From contig BBZU01000006.1 in the NCBI GenBank assembly GCA_001304995.1, forward strand, positions 1 to 64,000: DNA of 64,000 nt, written 5' to 3'. The stretch comes from Clostridia bacterium UC5.1-1D10 (GTDB lineage Bacteria > Bacillota > Clostridia > Lachnospirales > Anaerotignaceae). Under the pieces are notes generated by a model that was not told the DNA's origin, ran no database searches, and was given only the letters and a program-made list of their open reading frames with translations. Within the stretch, counting starts at the first letter, position 1, and each line of letters opens with the position of its first letter. A program made the position numbers and the translations under genes. Positions 1 to 8,063 of this stretch are shown in pieces.

Positions 1-7
1 ATCCTAT

Positions 8-191
8 CTTAGAGGCATCTCAGAAGAAAACAAAAGAAAGCCAAAATCCTTATCATTACAAAGAATTTTGGCTTTCTTATTTTTTATTTAAGATTTTATT
101 TGTTATGTTTTCTTCTGAAGATAGCCGTCGCAATTCCCCTTAAGAAATTAAGGAAAAGGAAAATCAATGTTTTCTTAAGGGGAAGTTGCTT
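8..191 (-). repeat. Nested-hairpin repeat, copy A
   Basis: Read on the minus strand, this segment aligns along its whole length with 18840-19016 and, with an internal deletion, with 13314-13416. It contains two adjacent foldback units. The first has arms AATTCCCCTTAAGAAA near 132-147 and TTTCTTAAGGGGAA near 171-184. The second has outer arms CAGAAGAAAAC (21-31) and GTTTTCTTCTG (107-117), and inside it AGAAAGCCAAAAT pairing with ATTTTGGCTTTCT. No open reading frame fits inside, so it is a non-coding structured or MITE-like element. Whether it is mobile cannot be told from three copies. Confidence 0.75.
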
Positions 192-414
192 TGAATAATA
201 GGTTTTAAAATTAGATTGTTTTTCCAAAACCTGTGAAATCACACAACCTGTTTTCATAGTTTATCTTTGAATATTCATCATGAAATGGAATGTCTGGTGG
301 CGATATGATTTTAACAGCAGAAAAGTTTTGATTGATGATGTTATCATTATCTGAACCCCATATACACAGCTTTTTACATTATAAGACAATTCTTCATGCG
401 ATATAATATTTTAG

Positions 415-444
415 TTGTACATTTTTGTCTATTTTTGATATAAT
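415..444 (+). promoter_or_regulatory. Promoter for the endonuclease-like gene
   Basis: TTGTAC (415-420) and a perfect TATAAT (439-444) are separated by 18 bases, placed about 45 bases before the likely ATG at 492. This is a sigma-A type promoter by sequence only. Confidence 0.5.
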
Positions 445-491
445 ATACACATCACAATTTGTTTACAACATACAGGGGAGGTGTGGTTATT

Positions 492-1361
492 ATGGCATTT
501 ATTGATAATCAGTTGGTCATATTTAAAAACATGATAGAAGAGTCCATCAAAACTGGAGGAGTAAAAGGGAAAGAATCAATGATTCGTTCCTCACAGCTGA
601 TTAACCTTATACATGATGCAGTTAAATATGAACTTATTCAACTTGGTGTTGCCAGAAATCAGATTTTTCCAAGATTTGGGGATAAAAAACCAGAGATAAA
701 GCTTGCTGGATTTCTGAAACAGAAAGATCAGGATGTCTGTGTTGTTCCCTCAAATGTTCGTAAGCAGCCATTGATCATAGACTGGGGGCCGATGGCTTTT
801 CAAAGAAAAAGGGATCCATATGGATATGAGTATTCAAATAATACATTGGTAATTAATGTCAGAAGTCAAATGAGTAGCTTGGCAAAAAATTCTGATACCT
901 TGTTTGAGAGAACTTTTGCTGAAGCGCAGAATCTCCATATGAGATATTCACATATGGTTCTTGGAGAAGCATATTTGATCCCTATTCATGAGTACGATGA
1001 TGAAGCGGTTAAAAAAATCAGGTTGCTTTTAAAAAGCATCAGACAGATGTTGAGAAATACATAAGCTTTTTTAATTCTATCAATGGTAGAAACTTAGATG
1101 ATCCTGCGTATATGTACGAAAGATGTACGCTTTTGGTTGTGGACTTCAGTAAGCCACAGCCTAGGTTATTCCGTAGTAGCGATGAATTAAAAAGAGCAGG
1201 AGTAATCTCAAGTTCTTTTGAAATAGAATATGCAACTTTAGGTTTGATAATTTCGCTAGAGATATACTTAATATATATGACTCTCGATATGATATTAACA
1301 ATTTGATGGAAAAATAAGACATGTCGCGGCTCTTCAAAAAATAATATATGGAAGTTATTAA
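492..1361 (+). pseudogene. Type II restriction endonuclease-like protein, reading frame broken three times
   Basis: The start at 492 follows AGGGGAGGTG with good spacing. The first frame gives 190 residues including SMIRSSQLINLIHDAVKYEL, KLAGFLKQKDQDVCVVPSNV and a stretch ending VLGEAYLIPIHEYDDEAV. These resemble type II restriction endonucleases from memory, but no search was possible. The protein continues in other frames after the A7 run at 1011-1017, the TTT at 1243-1245 and the A5 run at 1310-1314. Restoring one base at each gives about 290 residues ending RHVAALQKIIYGSY at the stop 1359-1361. All three breaks lie in short homopolymers, so the gene may be intact in the organism. No methyltransferase is seen beside it in this window; one could lie upstream of base 1. 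Confidence 0.5.
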
Positions 1362-1389
1362 TAAGCTAGGCTATTGTTGTTTTGGTAAG

Positions 1390-1730
1390 ATAGGGATTGC
1401 TTATTTGAGAAAGTACTACATTCCAAGCGGTATGAGGAAAGAATGTATAAAGAATGTATATTATTTTGTACTGCCATGGATAAATTCCTCTATGTGCTTT
1501 ATTAAAAGTTTACCCCAATATGCTGGAAAATTGATATCCTTCATAGATTATGAGAGTAGACGTATCATTTATTTTCAAATGTATATTTCCATATTACTGA
1601 TGCCAACAAAGAGCTTATTAATTTATAGAAGAAAAAGAATAGCAAGAAGCATTCAATTCAGGATTACATTAGAGGTATGGTTTACTTATTACTCAGAAAT
1701 CAAGATTAAGAGGCATAGAGAGGAACCACA
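1390..1730 (+). pseudogene. Coding-like remnant, function unknown
   Basis: No single frame carries a credible protein. Protein-like fragments occur in shifting frames: YEERMYKECILFCTAMDKF around 1425-1485, SLPQYAGKLISFIDYESRR around 1507-1560, and NVYFHITDANKELINL followed by KKHSIQDYIRGMVYLLLRNQD up to about 1712. Joined, they would form a helical segment of about 110 residues with no start or family that I recognise. It could be a decayed or mis-sequenced partner of the preceding endonuclease-like gene. This is a weak call based on composition only. Confidence 0.2.
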
Positions 1731-1783
1731 TTGTCCAGTGATTATAACTGTGGGGCAGATAATAGTGGAACAAGAAAAGGCGT

Positions 1784-1822
1784 AAGGCAGCAAGAGAAAG
1801 AATCTTACTGCCTTTTTGTTTT
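1784..1822 (+). terminator. Rho-independent terminator
   Basis: AAGGCAGCAAG (1784-1794) pairs with CTTACTGCCTT (1804-1814) with one mismatch and is followed by TTTTTGTTTT. It closes the accessory unit upstream. Confidence 0.6.
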
Positions 1823-2590
1823 CAGAGAAATGCAAAGGAGAGAATCAATGGAAATATCAGTCTGTTTGCCAGCAAGAGAGCAGGTATCCTGATCAATGTG
1901 CAAGTGGCGTGACAGGAAAACAAGTTATCTGCAATAAGTGGAGTATTACATAGAAATGAATATATATAAACCAATATGATTCTGTGTTGTTTCTTTCTCA
2001 AATAGTGTTTCTGATATTTATTTAAAATGTATCTGTAAAGCAATATGTATCGACAAATTCTATATTTCGATCCCATGGTATATAAACACAGATTAATTTT
2101 GATTGATTTATCATGTATTTTCATGGAAGGAAAGGTATTGCCATTGGTGAAGATATTGCATCAGAAAGAGGGAGCTTCAGTCTATGCTATTTATAATCTA
2201 AAATGCAGGACAAAACTGGGAAGTTGGAGTAGCGTAGTATGTGAAAGGATAATTTCTTTTTATAGATTTGGAAGAATAGCAGGGTATACTTGTTTATCCT
2301 GGATATTTATAAGGATATGCTTTTGTGGCGAAATACGAAGAAAAACCTAGATACGATATATCATAAAAATTGATGTCGTTTTTTATTGCTTTCAGATTTG
2401 GCGTAGATTGCAAAAGCGCAATGAAAAGACATGTACAGACCATTAGAGGGGATGTTTTGTGTGTTGCTGATTTTCGAAGAAAATGCAGAAGTGTTGTAAC
2501 AGATAGAATCCGTGGTAGAAGATGATATCCAAACATGATACAATAAGATTAGAATCCATTTACGACCATCCATAGAAAGCGAGAAATCAC
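1823..2590. other. AT-rich stretch without a supported gene
   Basis: Open frames here are short, lack convincing ribosome binding sites or have no protein-like composition. An AAAGGAG at about 1835 precedes ATG 1849, but that frame stops after 14 codons. Base composition is clearly more AT-rich than the housekeeping regions, which fits degraded accessory DNA. Confidence 0.5.
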
Positions 2591-3493
2591 ATGAAATTTT
2601 CTTCCTTTATTCACTTTGCCCGTTTTGGCATGCAAACAATTTTATTTCGCAATAAAGAACCCATTTTAGGCACTATTATTGTGACAGATAAATGCAATCT
2701 GCAATGCAAACACTGTTCTGTCAACAACATCACGGGCGTGATACATCCTTATGCGCAGATCAGAAATGAAATGCAGCAGCTTTATGATATGGGGATACGG
2801 ATTCTGTTTTTCTGCGGGGGAGAGACATTCCTTTGGAAAGATGAAGGGCGTACGTTGCGGGATCTGGTAAAAGAAGCGAAAGAAATGGGATTTCTTATTG
2901 TCAATGTAGTGACGAATGGCACATTTCCCATTGATTTGCCAGAGGCAGATTTGATTTTGCTGAGTTTGGATGGTGACAGGGAGCGGCATAATGCCATCCG
3001 TGGTGATACATACGATACCATTATGGAAAATATTAAAAACGCCACGGCTGACAATATCTGTTTTTATATGGCCATCAATCAGATCAATAAAGATGCTGTA
3101 CAGCATGTCTGCCTCACTGCACGGGATATGAAAAATGTGTGCGCGGTGTCCTTCAATTTTCATACACCATATCCCGATACAAAGGAATTGGCGCTTTCCA
3201 GAGAAGAAAAGGAAAGATGCTGTGATGTCATTACGGAAATGATGAAGGCAGGGGTTCCTGTATTCAATTTGCGCAGTGCTTTTCCATATCTCATCAACAA
3301 TACGTTTCCTACTCCCTGCCATCAATGTGTGGTTATGGAAAACGGAAAGCTTTCTACCTGCGGACGATGCATTGAAGTTCCGGGGCTTTGTGAAGCCTGT
3401 GGTTACTTCTTTGTGGCGGAATACACCCTGTTATTTAGGGGGAATCCCAAGATCATCATAGAAATGTTAAGGACATATTTGAAATATATTTAG
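2591..3493 (+). CDS. Radical SAM protein with Cys-rich C-terminal region
   Basis: The 300-residue protein has the radical SAM motif CNLQCKHC (CX3CX2C) at residues 35-42, followed by the glycine-rich FFCGGET and the strand motif LILLSLDGD. These define a TIM-barrel that binds a 4Fe-4S cluster and cleaves S-adenosylmethionine. The C-terminal part carries seven cysteines, in CHQC, CGRC and CEACG arrangements, suggesting a SPASM/twitch-like domain with an extra cluster. The substrate cannot be told. The gene lies 7 bases before a second radical SAM gene of the HemN/HemW type, so the two probably act together, for example in a modification or porphyrin-related step. The ribosome binding site is weak (AAGCGAGAA), and no RiPP-like precursor peptide was identified upstream. 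Confidence 0.75.
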   Translation: MKFSSFIHFARFGMQTILFRNKEPILGTIIVTDKCNLQCKHCSVNNITGVIHPYAQIRNEMQQLYDMGIRILFFCGGETFLWKDEGRTLRDLVKEAKEMGFLIVNVVTNGTFPIDLPEADLILLSLDGDRERHNAIRGDTYDTIMENIKNATADNICFYMAINQINKDAVQHVCLTARDMKNVCAVSFNFHTPYPDTKELALSREEKERCCDVITEMMKAGVPVFNLRSAFPYLINNTFPTPCHQCVVMENGKLSTCGRCIEVPGLCEACGYFFVAEYTLLFRGNPKIIIEMLRTYLKYI

Positions 3494-3500
3494 GAGTATT

Positions 3501-4753
3501 ATGGGGATTATAACGAACTTGACCCGGATGTGGCTGACTCGTTCAGCAAAACCATTTATCTTTAAAAATGAATACGACCAGGAGCTGCCTTTTGCGGAAT
3601 GTGATGGTCTGGGACTTTATGTGCATATTCCATTCTGTAAAAGCATCTGCCATTTCTGTCCTTACTGCAAGGTAAAATATGAAAAAGAACAGTGTGACCG
3701 CTACATTGACGCATTGATTCGTGAAATCCATCTGGTAGGCAGCCAGCGGGAAGGCAGAAAAACGGCCACCAGTCTATATTTTGGCGGCGGCACACCGGCA
3801 CTTGTGGCGGATTGTCTGAAGGAAATCATAGACGCTCTTCAGGAACATTTTATCATTACGGAAGGCATTGGCGTAGAGCTTCATCCTGATAATGTAACGC
3901 CTTCTGTGTTACGGATTTTGAAAAATGCAGGTGTGACGAAGATCAGCATAGGCATTCAGTCTTTTCAGGAAAAATTTCAAAGTATTTTGGGTAGAGAACA
4001 GGTGGATATGGCTTCTTTACAGGCTGCATTGTCAGAAGTTCCTTTTGAAACTGTTTCCATGGATTTCATTTTTGCTTTGCCGACACAGACGTTTGCTGAT
4101 CTGAAAGCAGATATAGATACCGCTTTCCTAATGGGAGCCAATCATGTGGCAATTTACCCCTTTATTGATTTTACATTTACATCCAGTAATGTAAGAACGA
4201 TGCCCAAAAAGAAAAACGGGTGCTTTTGGATGAAATCACCCGTTATTGCATGGAGAAAGGATATGACCGCAGTTCCATCTGGACATTCTCCAGTGAAAAA
4301 GAAGCAAAGTATTCCTCCATGACAAGAAATCATTTTCTGGGGTTTGGATGCTCGGCAACCACATTGCTCAAGGATCAGTTTAAGATCAATACATTTTCCA
4401 CAGAGGAATACTGCAAAAGGATTGATGAAGGAAATTTACCCACTTCTTTGACCATTCGATTTTCTCTGCATCAGCGGATGGTGTATTATCTGTTCTGGAC
4501 AGCATATAGTACAAGGGTGGATGCAGCTGCATTTGAAAGATTTTTTGGTGTTCCGTTGAAAAAAGCATATGGCTGGGAAATGACAATGGCAAAAGTATTG
4601 GGATTTGTGACAGAGGAACATGGCATATATCAAATGACGCTGAAAGGCGCATTTTATTACCATTATTATGAGAATTTCTATACCCTTGCCTATATCGACA
4701 AAATGTGGGGCATCCTGCGGCGGGAAGCTTTTCCGGAAAAAATCGTGTTATAA
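3501..4753 (+). CDS. HemN/HemW-like radical SAM protein, one frameshift
   Basis: The N-terminal part has LYVHIPFCKSICHFCPYCKV, the CX3CX2C signature in the HemN/HemW arrangement, then SLYFGGGTP and the IGIQSFQ motif typical of coproporphyrinogen oxidase-like radical SAM proteins. The frame breaks in the A5 run at 4212-4216. Adding one A joins it to a frame reading KRVLLDEITRYCMEKGYD and ending at 4753, giving about 417 residues with a HemN-type C-terminal domain. The family includes oxygen-independent coproporphyrinogen oxidases, heme chaperones and ChuW-like heme-degrading methyltransferases; I cannot choose among them. It is co-transcribed with the radical SAM gene ending at 3493. No other heme gene is nearby. 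Confidence 0.7.
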
Positions 4754-4790
4754 AAAAAAGACCATCTGTGTGTACCAGACGGTCTTTTTA
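4752..4790. terminator. Bidirectional terminator
   Basis: AGACCATCTG (4760-4769) pairs with CAGACGGTCT (4775-4784), flanked by an A-run on the left and TTTTTA on the right. It serves the HemN-like gene on the plus strand and the ECF S-component gene on the minus strand, and overlaps both stop codons. Confidence 0.75.
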
Positions 4791-5297
4791 TAATGATGTG
4801 GGATGTTCGCCATACAGCCATTCCAGCAGACGATGTAAAGGTTGGAACAGCACCAGACAAACAACGAAATTGCCGATGCAGTGAATCACATCAAAGAGAA
4901 GTCCGGATGTCCAGTAAGCCAAAGCGGCACCGATGCCGCCGGCAATAAGATAAGGCAGGGCACAAAGGGCGCCGAAAGCCAGTCCAAAGAATCCGGAGAG
5001 AATGCTCCAGAAAAGAACAGAGCGATTTTGCCGGAAAAGGAAAACCACCAGTGCCAGAATACTCCAGATATAGAGATAGCTGAACCACCACATCCCGAAG
5101 CCATAACAGAATCCCTCAAGCAGCACAAAGGCGTATATGATGAGGAATACTTTTTTTCTGCATGTCAGGGTATAGAGGATGATGAGCAGGCTCACCACTT
5201 CGATATTGGGCAGGATTGCCAGAAAGACTTGTCCCAGAAACAGTATGGCGGTCAAAAGGCCAAGAATTGTCAATTGGCGGATATTCTGCTTTGCCAA
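4788..5297 (-). CDS. ECF transporter S component, possibly cobalamin
   Basis: This 169-residue protein is almost wholly hydrophobic, with about five to six membrane segments (LTILGLLTAILFLGQVFLAI, VVSLLIILYTLTC, VFLIIYAFVLLEGF, SYLYIWSILALVVFLF, and two more near the C terminus). That size and pattern match substrate-binding S subunits of energy-coupling factor vitamin transporters. The start is TTG at 5297, with AAGAAGG upstream. The gene begins immediately after the DUF4430 gene and shares its promoter. DUF4430 is the domain of intrinsic-factor-like cobalamin binders, so cobalamin or a corrinoid is the best substrate guess. The EcfA/EcfT energising module is not in this window. Confidence 0.65.
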   Translation of the reverse strand: MAKQNIRQLTILGLLTAILFLGQVFLAILPNIEVVSLLIILYTLTCRKKVFLIIYAFVLLEGFCYGFGMWWFSYLYIWSILALVVFLFRQNRSVLFWSILSGFFGLAFGALCALPYLIAGGIGAALAYWTSGLLFDVIHCIGNFVVCLVLFQPLHRLLEWLYGEHPTSL

Positions 5298-5298
5298 A

Positions 5299-5690
5299 TC
5301 AATAGCCTTCTTTCAGAGTCAGCTCAAAGATATCCTGATCCTGTATAGGAGTCTGGTCAGCGCCTGTGTTGACCATTTCACCTGATTTAGTAATACACCA
5401 CCACTGTTCTTTGCTTTCGTCTGCGGTTTCGCCGTCAACGGTGGTGATGAACATGCCGTAAGGCCCGTCAGTACCCTCTGCAAGACCTTGCTCTGTCAAT
5501 GCTTCTCCCAGATATTCCGCGTCCGTGTCATAGGAAAATGTGCTTTTACTGCTGTCACTATGAATGACAGAAATGGTGATCTTTTTTCGCCGACAGTAGT
5601 ATCTGGTCTGGTCTGGAAGAAAACGATCACTGCCAGAATACAGCAAATCGCCAGAATTATGCCGGCAAGTCTTGTTTGTTTTTTCTGCAT
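5299..5690 (-). CDS. DUF4430 membrane-anchored protein, one frameshift
   Basis: The first frame gives MQKKQTRLAGIILAICCILAVIVFFQTRPD, a positively charged start followed by one membrane span or uncleaved signal. The frame breaks at the T6 run 5582-5587 on the plus strand; adding one base leads into KKITISVIHSDSSK and about 95 more residues. The later part has the DUF4430 pattern EQWWCITKSGEMVNTGADQ followed by DIFELTLKEGY. Total length would be about 130 residues. DUF4430 is related to the transcobalamin/intrinsic factor fold, and the next gene is an ECF S component, so a cell-surface vitamin-binding role is inferred. A ribosome binding site AGGAGGT precedes the ATG at 5690. Confidence 0.7.
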
Positions 5691-5717
5691 CTTGACCTCC
5701 TATGGTTTTTTATTTTT

Positions 5718-5746
5718 ATCTTAGAATGGGCGGATTTTTTTGTCAA
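5718..5746 (-). promoter_or_regulatory. Promoter for the DUF4430-ECF pair
   Basis: On the minus strand TTGACA (complement of 5741-5746) and TAAGAT (complement of 5718-5723) are separated by exactly 17 bases, ending 27 bases before the start at 5690. Confidence 0.7.
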
Positions 5747-5857
5747 GGAACTTTGTCGGTATAGCAAGAGGAAAAGCCGGAGAGGGGGGCAACTGGAGCC
5801 CATATAGGCAGAAAATTGTATTTTTTGGAAAATGTTAAGATGCCGTTAAGAAAAACA

Positions 5858-5886
5858 TTGACAGGATTAGAAAAATTTAATACGCT
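5858..5886 (+). promoter_or_regulatory. Promoter for the purine permease
   Basis: TTGACA (5858-5863) is followed after 17 bases by TACGCT (5881-5886), a partial match to a -10 box. The leader to the ATG at 5938 is about 45 bases, too short to hold an aptamer, and no purine-riboswitch core was found. Confidence 0.5.
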
Positions 5887-5937
5887 GATAATGCCAATAA
5901 TAAAAAAATGTTATGAAGAAAAAGGAGGATTTTACCA

Positions 5938-7317
5938 ATGAATGGTCTGCTGGAGAGAACGTTTCATCTTTCGAAGAACCATACCAATGTAAAAACGGAA
6001 GTTTTGGCAGGGATCACCACATTTATGACAATGGCTTACATCCTTGCGGTAAACCCGTCTATCCTGTCATCTGCGGGAATGGACAGCGGCGCGGTATTTA
6101 CGGCAACAGCGCTGGCATCCTGTTTGGCAACACTGATGATGGCTGCATTTTCCAACTATCCCTTTGCATTGGCACCCGGCATGGGCTTGAACGCTTTTTT
6201 TGCTTATACAGTTGTAGGGCAGATGGGCTTCACCTGGCATGTTGCACTGGCAGCAGTATTTGTGGAAGGGATCATATTCATCGTGCTTTCCTTGACAAAT
6301 GTGCGAGAAGCAATCTTTAACTGTATCCCCATGTCTCTGAAAGCCGGTATCACCTGCGGTATTGGTCTATTTATCGCTTTCATCGGTTTCCAGAATTCCA
6401 AACTGGTGGTGGACGGCTCCACACTGGTTGCGATTTATCCCTTCAAAGCGGCGCTGGCTGATGGCAGATTCTGGTCTGAAGGCATTGGTGCATTGCTGGC
6501 ATTCGTTGGGATTATACTGACTGTTGCTTTTATGATTAAAAAAGTACCTGGCGGTATTTTGCTGGGCATTCTGTGCACATGGCTGCTGGGCATCCTTTTG
6601 CAGGTAGCTGGTATTTATCAGCCTAATCCAGAACTGGGAATGTACTCTGTACTGCCTGATTTTTCCGGCGGTTTTGGCATCCCTTCTCTGAAACCTACAT
6701 TGATGCAGATGGATTTCTCCGGCTTGCTTGGCTTGAATTTCATCACAGTTATGCTCTCTTTCCTGTTTGTTGACCTGTTTGATACCATGGGAACCCTCAT
6801 CGGTGTTGCTTCCAAAGCGGATATGCTGGATGAACAAGGCAGACTGCCTCGTATCCGTGGCGCATTGATGGCCGACGCGGTTGGTACAAGCTTGGGTGCG
6901 GTTCTGGGTACATCTACTGTCAGCACCTACGTAGAAAGCTCCTCCGGCGTTATGGCTGGGGGCAGAACTGGTCTGACTTCCGTTGTAACCGGTCTGCTGT
7001 TTGCGGTTGCACTGTTCCTTTCTCCCATTTTCCTGGCGATTCCTTCTTTCGCGACAGCGCCTGCGCTGGTAGTCGTTGGGTTTATGATGATCACAACTGT
7101 GTTCCGCATCGATTTCGATGATATGAGCGAAGCCATTCCTGCTTTCGTTGCCATGATCGTGATGCCTTTCATGTATTCCATTTCCGAAGGCATTGCCCTG
7201 GGTGTAATTTCTTATGTGCTGATCCAGATTGTTTCTGGCAAAGTAAGAGAAAAGAAAGTACACTGGCTCATGTATGTACTGGCAATTGCATTTGTATTGA
7301 AATATCTTTTTGTATAA
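5938..7317 (+). CDS. NCS2/AzgA-type purine permease
   Basis: The 459-residue membrane protein opens with an AzgA-family N terminus (LERTFHLSKNHTNVKTEVLA, GITTFMTMAYILAVNP) and has LAPGMGLNAFFAYTVV and FVDLFDTMGTLIGVASK, the signature segments of hypoxanthine/guanine/adenine proton symporters related to PbuG and AzgA. About 12-14 membrane segments are visible, matching the family length. The ATG at 5938 follows AAAGGAGG at ideal spacing. It stands alone between its own promoter and a terminator. It would import purine bases for salvage and so complements the de novo purine operon at 28 kb. The exact base transported cannot be assigned from sequence alone. Confidence 0.85.
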   Translation: MNGLLERTFHLSKNHTNVKTEVLAGITTFMTMAYILAVNPSILSSAGMDSGAVFTATALASCLATLMMAAFSNYPFALAPGMGLNAFFAYTVVGQMGFTWHVALAAVFVEGIIFIVLSLTNVREAIFNCIPMSLKAGITCGIGLFIAFIGFQNSKLVVDGSTLVAIYPFKAALADGRFWSEGIGALLAFVGIILTVAFMIKKVPGGILLGILCTWLLGILLQVAGIYQPNPELGMYSVLPDFSGGFGIPSLKPTLMQMDFSGLLGLNFITVMLSFLFVDLFDTMGTLIGVASKADMLDEQGRLPRIRGALMADAVGTSLGAVLGTSTVSTYVESSSGVMAGGRTGLTSVVTGLLFAVALFLSPIFLAIPSFATAPALVVVGFMMITTVFRIDFDDMSEAIPAFVAMIVMPFMYSISEGIALGVISYVLIQIVSGKVREKKVHWLMYVLAIAFVLKYLFV

Positions 7318-7326
7318 GAATATATC

Positions 7327-7359
7327 AAAGCCTTCTGTGAAAACAGAGGGCTTTTTTTT
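7327..7359 (+). terminator. Terminator after the purine permease
   Basis: AAAGCCTTCTGT and ACAGAGGGCTTT form a 12-bp stem (one G-U type pair) with a GAAA loop, followed by TTTTTTT. Confidence 0.85.
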
Positions 7360-7373
7360 ATGGGCGGAACACC

Positions 7374-7403
7374 TTGGCATTTTCCTGTTATTTGTAGTAT
7401 ACT
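7374..7403 (+). promoter_or_regulatory. Promoter for recX-TPR
   Basis: TTGGCA (7374-7379) and TATACT (7398-7403) are separated by 18 bases, about 35 bases before the recX start. Confidence 0.65.
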
Positions 7404-7438
7404 AATAAGATATGAAATCAGAGCAAGGAGAGGACGCC

Positions 7439-8061
7439 ATGCTGGTGACGGCTATCATTCCGCAGAAAAAAGATCCTGCGAAACGAAATATTTTTATTGA
7501 TGGGGAATTTGCTTTTTCCCTCATTGCACAGGATGTGCTGTATTTTAAACTGCGGGAAGGAGAGCCCATTCCACAGGAAACCTTTGACATCATTCAGGAT
7601 AATTTGATTTATATACAGGCACAGGATACAGCTCTGCATTATCTGGGCTATAAGATGCGAACAGAGGCGGAATTGCGGCGGAAGCTGACAGAAAAGGAAT
7701 TTGCGCCTCAGGTCATTGAAAAGGTCATGGACTTTCTTTGCCGTTATGGATACTGTGACGACAAGGCCTATGCCAAAAGCTTTGTGAAAGAACGTCTGCG
7801 GCTGAAACCAAAGGGGGCTTATGCTCTGAAAATGGAACTGCGGCAGAAAGGCATTTCCGAGAAAATTGCCGAAGAAGTGCTGGCAGAAACAGATCTGAAC
7901 GAAGCAGAAGATGCTGCCCGCTGGATACTGAAAAAACGCGGGGCAATCTGGAATTGGATGAGAAAGAAAAACAACGGCTTTACGGCTTCTTGCAGCGGAA
8001 AGGCTACCGATGGGATACCATTCGGGAAGCTATGGCGCTTGTGGAAGCAGGGGAGGTATGA
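7439..8061 (+). CDS. recX: Regulatory protein RecX, one frameshift
   Basis: RecX binds RecA filaments and modulates recombination and the SOS response. The protein begins MLVTAIIPQKKDPAKRNIFI and has the tandem three-helix RecX repeats, for example LGYKMRTEAELRRKLTEKEF followed by a VMDFLCRYGYCDDKAYAKSF segment. The start at 7439 is chosen because AAGGAGAGG lies 5 bases before it; an upstream ATG at 7412 has no such site. The frame breaks around 7931-7946. Adding one base leads into NLELDEKEKQRLYGFL and GYRWDTIREAMALVEAGEV, ending at TGA 8059-8061, about 207 residues in all, the usual length. The stop overlaps ATG 8058 of the next gene. Confidence 0.8.
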
Positions 8062-8063
8062 AA

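Noticed and set aside
1005-1020. Programmed -1 frameshift at the A7 run in the endonuclease-like gene
   Set aside because: The slip would give the right frame, but there is no evident downstream stimulator, and two further homopolymer breaks follow in the same gene. Sequence error or decay is simpler.
2421-2525. A 34-codon ORF before the radical SAM pair as a possible RiPP precursor
   Set aside because: There is no ribosome binding site, the product is highly basic with no leader/core pattern, and the segment is AT-rich non-coding in character.
5747-5937. Purine riboswitch before the NCS2 permease
   Set aside because: The promoter at 5858-5886 leaves only about 45 bases of leader, and no guanine/adenine aptamer core is visible.
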